A stretch of DNA of 64,000 bases from Mycolicibacterium mucogenicum DSM 44124 (GTDB taxonomy: Bacteria > Actinomycetota > Actinomycetes > Mycobacteriales > Mycobacteriaceae). Shown piece after piece: positions 52,920 through 64,000 of this stretch. The notes under the pieces are model-generated. The model was not told the DNA's origin, searched no databases, and worked only from the letters and a program-made list of their open reading frames with translations. The stretch is from positions 5,022,001 through 5,086,000 of the forward strand of contig NZ_CP062008.1 of assembly GCF_005670685.2 (NCBI RefSeq), given 5' to 3'. Position numbers and translations under genes: made by a program. How positions within the stretch are numbered: the first letter of the stretch is position 1; each line of letters begins with the position of its first letter.

Positions 52920-53824
52920 GGCGCACCCACTGCCCGGTAGTCGACGGCGTCGTCGGTCAGTCGCATGTACGCCTCCTCCAACGAGGCCTGCTGGGCGGCC
53001 AGTTCGTGCAGCACGATTCCGTGACCGGCAGCCAACTCCCCCACCTGCTCCGTCGAGATTCCGTGAACCAGCAGCACGCCGTCCGCCAGTTGCGCCGACG
53101 CATCCTGCGCCGTCAGCAACTCTTGAAGACGCTCCAGCTGCGGGCTGCGCACCCGAATGGTGTCGCTCCCGGAGCTGGTCAGGAACTCCGCCATGGTGCT
53201 CGAGCTGATCAACTGTCCCCGCCCGATCACCAGCAGCCGGTCCGCTGTGTTCGCCATCTCGGCCAGCAGATGACTGGACACCAACACCGTCCGGCCCTCG
53301 GATGCCAAGTCCCGCATGAGCGTCCGAATCCACCTGATGCCCTCGGGGTCCAGCCCGTTCACCGGTTCGTCGAACAGCAGCACTTCGGGATCACCCAACA
53401 GCGCCACGGCGATGCCCAACCGCTGCGACATCCCGAGCGAGAACGTGCCGGCCTGTTTACCCGCGACATCGGTCAATCCGACAATGTTCAGCACTTCGTC
53501 GACACGGGATTTCGGCAATTTGTTGCTGGCGGCCAGCCACCGCAGGTGCGCCCGGGCCGTGCGGTTGGGGTGCACCTGACGGGCATCGAGCAGCGCACCG
53601 ACGCTGCGCAGCGGATGCTTCAGCTCGTGATAGGTCTTGCCCAGCACCGTCGCGGTGCCGGAGGTCGGCCTGTCCAGCCCGACGATCATGCGCATCGTGG
53701 TGGACTTGCCGGCGCCGTTCGGTCCGAGGAAGCCGGTGACGAAACCGGGCTCGACGGAACAGGTCAAATCATCGACGGCACGTTTGCGCCCGAAAACCTT
53801 TGTCAATCCCGTCAGCTGGATCAT
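52916..53824 (-). CDS. ABC transporter ATP-binding protein
   Basis: A 302-residue ATPase. Walker A GPNGAGKST near residue 36, signature SLGMSQRLGIA near 131, Walker B VLLFDEPVNGLD near 150, and the switch His in SSHLLAEMANTADR. The C-terminal extension after residue 220 is typical for the DrrA/BcrA group of drug-exporter ATPases. Paired with the permease that follows. It starts 34 bases after the SGNH gene and may be read from the thiamine operon. Confidence 0.95.
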   Translation of the reverse strand: MIQLTGLTKVFGRKRAVDDLTCSVEPGFVTGFLGPNGAGKSTTMRMIVGLDRPTSGTATVLGKTYHELKHPLRSVGALLDARQVHPNRTARAHLRWLAASNKLPKSRVDEVLNIVGLTDVAGKQAGTFSLGMSQRLGIAVALLGDPEVLLFDEPVNGLDPEGIRWIRTLMRDLASEGRTVLVSSHLLAEMANTADRLLVIGRGQLISSSTMAEFLTSSGSDTIRVRSPQLERLQELLTAQDASAQLADGVLLVHGISTEQVGELAAGHGIVLHELAAQQASLEEAYMRLTDDAVDYRAVGAP

Positions 53825-53858
53825 CGCCGGACAACCCCCTTGCCTGATGGCACGGCCA

Positions 53859-55582
<1,724 letters not shown>

Positions 55583-55589
<7 letters not shown>

Positions 55590-56602
55590 AGTGCCACCTT
55601 CTCTCTCGCATCGCCGGCCAGCAGTTCCGAAACCCGTTGTGCGGTCCACGCGGACAGCAGAAAACCGTTGCGCCCGTGACCGGTGGCCGCCAGGGTGCGG
55701 TCATCGAGCCAGCCCACGATCGGCAGGCCGTCCGGGGTCATCGGCCGCAGTCCCGCAGCGCATTCGGCCAGTTCGTATTCGCCGAGCGCGGGTATCACCG
55801 CGCAGGCGTCATCAAGAATGTCCCGCACGCCGGTGACCGAAGGCGCGGTGTCGCGGCCGTGCTCGTACTGCGTGGCACCCGCGACCACACCGTCCGCACG
55901 GGGCACCAGATACACCTGCCGGCCGTGCACCCGAGCGCGAATCACCCGCTGCGGCACCGGCATACAGCCCTTGCGCCACCGCAGCCGCAGAATCTCGCCC
56001 TTCACCGGACGCACCGGCAGGCCGGGCCACAGTGCCGGGGCGTCGATGCCGTTGGCCAGCACGGTGATGTCGGCGTCGCGCGTCTCGTCCAGTGACGCGA
56101 CCGGCCCGGCCCATTGCACACCCAGGCGGTCGCAGTGCGCGATCAGGCCCTCGACCACCAGCCGGTTGTCGACAGCAAGTTCGGTCTCCGCCCGGAAGCC
56201 GTGCCGAATCCCCTGCGCCAGCAGGGGTTCGACGTCACGGGCGGCGGTGGTCACCGTGACGGGATGCCCCTGCGCCGCCAGCCAGTCGGCGACGGTACGC
56301 ACGTCGCTCGCGTCCGCCCGGTCGACCGCCACCACCAGCGAGTCGCGCGCCGTCACCACGTCGTCGGGCAGGCCGTCGAGAAAGCCGTCATGCCACAGCG
56401 CCAGGGAATCCAGTCCCAGCTGCAACTGGTCCTGCTCACCCGGCCAGCCCTCGGAGTGCGGCGCGAGCATGCCGCCGGCCACCCATGAGGCACCGGGCTC
56501 CTCGGCGCGGTGCACGCGCACGGACCAGCCGTCGAGTGCCGCGCGGCGCGCCACGGCCAGGCCGATGACGCCGCCTCCAATGACGGCAATGCTCGACGGC
56601 AC
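55583..56602 (-). CDS. thiO: Glycine oxidase ThiO
   Basis: A 339-residue FAD-dependent amine oxidase that makes dehydroglycine (iminoacetate) for the ThiG reaction. The FAD-binding motif [14 protein letters not shown] is at residues 8-21, and [16 protein letters not shown] and [14 protein letters not shown] near the end are typical of ThiO. First gene of the operon, right after the TPP riboswitch on the minus strand. Confidence 0.97.
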
Positions 56603-56605
56603 GAT

Positions 56606-56700
56606 CCCTTCCTCCCTTCGCCGGCATGATCCGGATCAGGTGTGACGGTAAGGGCTGGCGACCCCACTCTCAGCCCCCGGTCCTGGGACTCCCGTGTTGC
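56606..56700 (-). ncRNA. TPP riboswitch upstream of thiO
   Basis: On the minus strand the conserved ctgagagtgggg and acctgatccggatcatgccg blocks of the THI box appear in order, ending in gaagggagg just before the thiO start. It should repress thiO-thiS-thiG (and perhaps the genes behind them) when thiamine pyrophosphate is plentiful. The divergent thiE gene is not under it. Confidence 0.95.
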
Positions 56701-56730
56701 GGCGTCCACGGTAGTCGTTACCGTCGCGCT

Positions 56731-57399
56731 GTGTCTAAAGCCACCCAGCGTCTGCAGTCCGCGTCCCTCTATCTGTGCACCGACGCCCGCCGGGAGCGTG
56801 GTGACCTGGCCGAGTTCGCCGACGCGGCACTCGCCGGTGGCGTGGACATCATCCAGTTGCGGGACAAGGGCTCGGCCGGTGAAGCGCAGTTCGGCCCGCT
56901 CGAGGCCAAGCAGGAGCTGGAAGCGCTCGAGGTGCTCGCCGACGCGGCACGGCGGCACGGCGCGCTGTTCGCGGTGAACGACCGGGCCGACATCGCCCGC
57001 GGCGCGCACGCCGACGTGCTGCACCTGGGCCAGGACGATCTGCCGCTGCCGCTGGCCCGCGAGATCGTCGGGCCGGATCCGTTGTTCGGCCGCTCGACGC
57101 ACGACGAGCAGCAGCTGGCGGTCTCGGTGACCGAGGATGTCGACTACTTCTGCGTCGGCCCGTGCTGGCCGACGCCGACCAAGCCGGGCCGCACCGCGCC
57201 GGGCCTGGATCTGGTCCGGGCGGCGGCCGCCACCGGCACCGACAAACCGTGGTTCGCCATCGGTGGCATCGACCTGGCGCGTGTCCCCGAGGTGGTGGCC
57301 GCCGGTGCGCGGCGCATCGTCGTGGTCCGGGCGATCACCGCTGCCGACGACCCGGCCGCGGCGGCCCGGGCACTCAAGCAGGCGCTGCCTACGAACTGA
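56731..57399 (+). CDS. thiE: Thiamine phosphate synthase ThiE
   Basis: A 222-residue TIM-barrel enzyme that joins the pyrimidine and thiazole parts. Motifs: [75 protein letters not shown] and [11 protein letters not shown]. The start GTG 56731 agrees with mycobacterial homologues. It is divergent from the riboswitch-thiO operon and overlaps the convergent Nudix gene by 11 bases. Confidence 0.97.
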   Translation: MSKATQRLQSASLYLCTDARRERGDLAEFADAALAGGVDIIQLRDKGSAGEAQFGPLEAKQELEALEVLADAARRHGALFAVNDRADIARGAHADVLHLGQDDLPLPLAREIVGPDPLFGRSTHDEQQLAVSVTEDVDYFCVGPCWPTPTKPGRTAPGLDLVRAAAATGTDKPWFAIGGIDLARVPEVVAAGARRIVVVRAITAADDPAAAARALKQALPTN

Positions 57400-57883
57400 G
57401 CGGGATACCCGCCGTCACGCTGCGCAGCTGTTCCCAGCTGGCGGCGAATCCGGGATGCAGCGGCAGCGACGCGACGTCGTCCTCGGAGACCCACCGCAGC
57501 TCGACGCTCTCCCGGTTGGGCACCGTCTCGAGTTGTTCGGGCGCGTCGGCGATCACCGTGGTGTAGGTCCATACCTCACCGAGCGCGATCGCGGTGACGA
57601 CGGTGGTCCTGACCGTCAGCTGTTCGGCCAGCAGGCCGGCCTCTTCGTAGGCCTCGCGGACCGCGGCCTCCTCGACCGTCTCGTGGCTGTCGCGCGCCCC
57701 ACCCGGTAGTGCCCAGGTACCGCCTTGATGGCTCCACGGCGCGCGGTACTGCAGCAGCACCGCCGCTCCGCCACCCGGCTGCGGCGCCCGCAGCAGAAGT
57801 CCGGCCGCGCCGTGGCGACCCCAGAAGTAGGAGCCGTCAGCCGCGAGCACCCATCCGTCACCGTCGCCCTGCACGAAACCCAC
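57389..57883 (-). CDS. mutT3: MutT3-like Nudix hydrolase
   Basis: A 164-residue Nudix protein with the complete box [24 protein letters not shown] (Gly-x5-Glu-x7-Arg-Glu-x2-Glu-Glu-x-Gly). It resembles Rv0413 (MutT3) from GDGDGWV through [11 protein letters not shown], but lacks the longer C-terminus of the M. tuberculosis protein. It probably cleaves damaged nucleotide triphosphates or other nucleoside diphosphate compounds. Convergent with thiE. Confidence 0.9.
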   Translation of the reverse strand: MGFVQGDGDGWVLAADGSYFWGRHGAAGLLLRAPQPGGGAAVLLQYRAPWSHQGGTWALPGGARDSHETVEEAAVREAYEEAGLLAEQLTVRTTVVTAIALGEVWTYTTVIADAPEQLETVPNRESVELRWVSEDDVASLPLHPGFAASWEQLRSVTAGIPLSS

Positions 57884-58016
57884 AATAAGGACTTCGCGGA
57901 AGATTTGGGCACCGGGCCGACCGGGAATCCACCCCCTACGCGCCGCAAGCTCTTAGACTTCTATTAAACGAGTTCGGCAGGGTCAACGGGTCAGGAAAGT
58001 TGAGGTCGGCGCACAC

Positions 58017-59329
58017 GTGACGGTGGAGTTGGCGCACCCTTCGACCGAGCCCGTGGTGTCTCGGACGCCCGGGACCCCCGCGCACACTCGATGGTGGTTC
58101 ATGTGGACCACGCCCGGCCGCATCCTGCTGATCGGGTTGATGCTCGCCAGCCTGGTCCTGGCCTGCGCCTTCGCGACCTCGACCACGATCCACGCCCGCC
58201 AGCAGGCCCTGACCACGGTGCTCGACCACACCGAGCCACTGGCGTTCGCGGCCGGCCAGCTCTACACCACGCTGTCGGTCGCCGACGCCGCCGCCGCCAC
58301 CGCCTTCATCGCGGGTTCGGAGCCGGTGGATGTCCGGCAGCGCTACGAGCAGGCCATCACCGACGCCGCGGTCGCGGTCACCGCCGCGTCCAGCGGCCTG
58401 ACCGACGAACCGATGGTGAAAGTGCTCGGGCACATCAATGCCGAGCTGGCGGTCTACACCGGCCTGGTGGAGACGGCCCGGACCAACAACCGTGCGGGCA
58501 ACCCGGTGGGTTCGTCGTACCTGTCCGAGGCCTCGTGGCTGATGCAGACGCAGATCCTGCCCGACGCCCAGCGGCTCTACGAGAACACGTCGGCGCGCGT
58601 GAACTCGGAGACCAGCGGCTCGTCGCAGGTGCCCGCGCCGGTGATCCTCGTGGTCGCGGCGACGCTGATGTTCGGCTTCTTCTCGAACCGGTGGCTGGCC
58701 CAGCACACCCGCCGTCGCGTCAACATCGGTTTCGTCGCCGGCGGCATGGCGGTGCTGATCATGATCATCTGGATCGGGGCGACCCTCATCATCTCGACCA
58801 CGGACACCCGGCATGCCCGCAACGCCGCCGCATCACTGCAAACCGTGACGAGCATGGCCATCACGGCGCAGCAGGCCCGCGCGGACGAGACGCTGTCGCT
58901 GATCCGGCGCGGCGACGAGAGCGTCCGCAAGCAGTCCTACTACCACCGCGTCGACGACCTCCAACAGCGGCTGGCGGAGTACATGCGGCGGCCCGACGCG
59001 ATCGGCAAGAACGACCTGTCGGGCGCCGATCAGCTGATCCGCCGCTGGCGCGCCGCCGACGACCGGATCAATGCCTACATCTCCACCGGCAACTACCAGT
59101 CCGCCACCCAGGTGGCCCTGGGAACGAGCGAAGACGATTCGACGCCGGCCTTCGACAAGCTCGACGAAGCCCTCTCGAAGGCCATCGACGAAAGCCGCAA
59201 GCAGCTGCGCAGCGACATCCTGAACGGGCGCCAGGCCCTGTCCGGCGCGACGGTCGGCGCGGCGGCATTGAGCCTCGCTGCGGCACTCGCGGTGGCGCTC
59301 GGGCTGTGGCCGAGGTTGAGTGAATACCG

Positions 59330-59333
<4 letters not shown>
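58017..59333 (+). CDS. glnX: GlnX, membrane sensor of the PknG pathway
   Basis: A 438-residue membrane protein (Rv0412c equivalent) starting at GTG 58017. It has a membrane segment near residue 40, a helical extracytoplasmic domain (about 60-200), two more central segments (VILVVAATLMFGFF and VAGGMAVLIMIIWIGATLI), a second helical domain and a last segment. In mycobacteria GlnX works with the binding protein GlnH to signal aspartate and glutamate to the kinase PknG. It overlaps glnH by 4 bases. Confidence 0.93.
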
Positions 59334-62577
<3,244 letters not shown>

Positions 62578-62587
62578 CGTGCGAGCG

Positions 62588-62609
62588 GCGCGGCGGCGTG
62601 TCGCCGCGC
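62588..62609 (+). terminator. Terminator hairpin after pknG
   Basis: Arms gcgcggcg (62588-62595) and cgccgcgc (62602-62609) with a 6-base loop, 10 bases after the pknG stop. A second imperfect hairpin with 13-base arms (62645-62657 and 62671-62683, one mismatch) lies further on, towards the convergent CtaG-like gene. Confidence 0.65.
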
Positions 62610-62717
62610 GGGTGCCGTCTGTCCTGCAACACATTCGAACTGGCGCCGTCAGCTTTCATTGACGGTCAGGGAAAGTTGACGGCTCTGGATCGAACATGCC
62701 AAGAGAGGAGAGCCGGG

Positions 62718-63563
62718 TCAGCGATAGCGGTCCCGCAGCTGCGGATCGTTCTGCCACCAGAGGCCGCTCGACGGCGCCTCGAGTTCCGGCTCGGGAGCGT
62801 CCAACTCGGCATCGACCTCCGCCGCCTTGCGCCGCTCGTCAGAACCCAAGGCGCGCATCAGCAGCAGGATGAACGGCACGCCCACGACGTCACCCAGAAT
62901 CCACAGGATCCCGGCACCGTAGCTCTGGTCCTGGCGAATGCTCGGGCCGAACCCACGATGCAGCCCCGCGTAGTAGTCGTAGGCGATCACCGGGCCCAGC
63001 CACAGCACCAGCCCGAGGATGCCATCCCCGAGACCCTCGGCCACACTGATGCCGATGGACAACAGCGGCGGGTACCGCCGCGGCACCGGGTCGACCTGCA
63101 GGCGGGCATAGAAGTAGCCGAAACCGATACCCAGCAGGACAATTCGCGTCAGCGACGCGAGCGGGCCGGTCATCGAGGCGACGTACCACGGCGTCAGGTA
63201 CAGCAGCCATGGCGTCACCAGCATCAGCACGGAGGTCACCGGGGGTGACAGAAGTACGCGCGCGACAACGGAATTCAGCACGGGGTCGAGCGTTGCTCCC
63301 ATCAGCGAGACCGGCCGGCTCAGCGCGAGGAAGAACGGCACGAGGTACAGCAGGAACAGGACCTGCAGCGCGCGCACCCAGAACAGCAATGGCGCATATA
63401 GCGCGATGGCGCTGAGGGTGGCCACCGCCCAGACCGCGATGGCGATGCCGAAGCACCACCGCTGGGCCCGCGACATGCGTCGGCGCAGCCGCACCAGCGC
63501 ACCGATGCCGAGCAGCATCAGCACCACGGCTACGGGGTCGAACGTCCCGGTCAGTAAGGGCAC
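62718..63563 (-). CDS. CtaG-like cytochrome c oxidase assembly membrane protein
   Basis: A 281-residue membrane protein with about seven hydrophobic segments. It fits the caa3_CtaG family by FWVRALQVLFLLYLVPFFLALSRP (the region with the conserved basic and Gln residues of helix 3), WYVASM and PVIAYDYYAGLHRGF. The hydrophilic C-terminus is acidic and ends GLWWQNDPQLRDRYR. CtaG-type proteins help insert copper into cytochrome oxidase; many actinobacterial homologues are of unproven function. It stands between pknG and ackA. Confidence 0.87.
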   Translation of the reverse strand: MPLLTGTFDPVAVVLMLLGIGALVRLRRRMSRAQRWCFGIAIAVWAVATLSAIALYAPLLFWVRALQVLFLLYLVPFFLALSRPVSLMGATLDPVLNSVVARVLLSPPVTSVLMLVTPWLLYLTPWYVASMTGPLASLTRIVLLGIGFGYFYARLQVDPVPRRYPPLLSIGISVAEGLGDGILGLVLWLGPVIAYDYYAGLHRGFGPSIRQDQSYGAGILWILGDVVGVPFILLLMRALGSDERRKAAEVDAELDAPEPELEAPSSGLWWQNDPQLRDRYR

Positions 63564-63598
63564 GAGCGCAAGCTACGCCCCCACCCTGGCAGGTTCCT

Positions 63599-64000
63599 TC
63601 AGTCCACCTGGCAGACGTCGACGCAGGCCCGCGCGATGGCCAGTTCTTCATTGGTGGGAATGACCAGCACACTCACCGGTGAGGTGTCGGTGGAGATCCG
63701 CCGGGCACCGCGGTTCGCGGAGAGGTTCCGCTCCTCGTCGACCTCGATGCCGAGCGCCAACAACCCGGCGAGCGCGTCGCGGCGGACGGCGGCGTCGTTC
63801 TCCCCCACACCTGCGGTGAAGGTGATGACGTCGGCTCCGCCCAGCAGCGCCAGGTATCCGCCGATGTACTTGCGCAGCCGGTGGATGTAGACGTCGTAGG
63901 CCAGCTGGGCCGCTTCGTCACCGTCATCCATGCGCTTGTGCAGCTCGCGGAAATCGGTGGCGCCGCCCAATCCCGATACGCCCGAGCGGCGGTTCAGCAG
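63599..64000 (-). CDS. ackA: Acetate kinase AckA, C-terminal part (runs off right edge)
   Basis: The last 133 residues of acetate kinase, open at the window edge. Recognisable are [51 protein letters not shown] (the acetate kinase signature with FTAGVGEN) and [13 protein letters not shown] near the end. It makes acetyl phosphate or ATP from acetate/ADP pairs; pta is expected just outside the window. Convergence with pknG across the CtaG gene equals the M. tuberculosis order Rv0408-Rv0410c. Confidence 0.95.
   Translation of the reverse strand: MLNRRSGVSGLGGATDFRELHKRMDDGDEAAQLAYDVYIHRLRKYIGGYLALLGGADVITFTAGVGENDAAVRRDALAGLLALGIEVDEERNLSANRGARRISTDTSPVSVLVIPTNEELAIARACVDVCQVD

Overview
The window is high-GC actinobacterial DNA and looks like the chromosome of a rapidly growing mycobacterium (Mycolicibacterium type). 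The evidence is gene order matching the Mycobacterium tuberculosis Rv0409-Rv0434 neighbourhood: LON protein, YbdK, sodC, virR-like and DUF3263 genes, def, GNAT, xthA, thiC-thiD, Rv0421c-like hydrolase, LpqL-type peptidases, thiG-thiS-thiO/thiE, mutT3-like, glnX-glnH-pknG and ackA. This conserved backbone is interrupted by several accessory blocks absent from the M. tuberculosis order.

Layout. 1-5260: the start of an unidentified Pro/Gln-rich protein running off the left edge, then the Rv0434-Rv0428c-like block, in which sodC carries an apparent one-base frameshift. 5330-8563: two tandem secreted GjpA-like porin-family proteins with Ala-Thr-Pro repeat tails. 9216-14710: a three-gene MksF-MksE-MksB (JetABC/EptABC) SMC operon with no adjacent nuclease gene (jetD/mksG), followed directly by xthA and an esterase. 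16489-20264: a divergent TetR-MMPL transporter pair with two palindromic operators. 20250-23332: an intact IS630-family element inserted next to one copy of a short dispersed repeat, followed by a 13E12/DUF222 HNH protein. 23423-25852: a small secreted protein, an ABM-domain protein, a coiled-coil protein and a MerR regulator.

25082-31299: an oxidative catabolism island. An esterase, SDR, ferritin-like diiron protein, Baeyer-Villiger-type flavoprotein and MerR regulator form one minus-strand operon; a KshB-like ferredoxin reductase is divergent, and a perfect 16-bp inverted repeat lies between them. 31307-38177: a DHA2 exporter, a TPP riboswitch-thiC-thiD-hydrolase unit and a second BVMO with a DoxX-like protein. 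38238-43586: MFS/GntR pair, a small Thr-rich exported protein and two tandem M28 peptidases, one of which has lost three catalytic or metal-ligand residues.

43758-51587: the most unusual block. Two paralogous exported proteins share a N-terminal domain, a promoter and a leader. Each continues as an enormous Ser/Thr/Gly/Asn/Gln low-complexity tract; one contains about 62 near-perfect copies of a 9-bp unit. Between them sit an HTTM (vitamin K carboxylase-related) membrane protein and its DUF5819-like partner, cotranscribed with the second repeat protein. The cassette has two AT-rich intergenic regions.

52176-64000: an ABC-2 transporter, an SGNH hydrolase and the riboswitch-controlled thiO-thiS-thiG operon with divergent thiE, then a MutT3-like Nudix protein, the GlnX-GlnH-PknG amino-acid-sensing module, a CtaG-like membrane protein and the 3' part of ackA. 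No rRNA, tRNA, CRISPR array or prophage was seen. Homology calls rest on recognised motifs and recalled family sequences; no database search was run.
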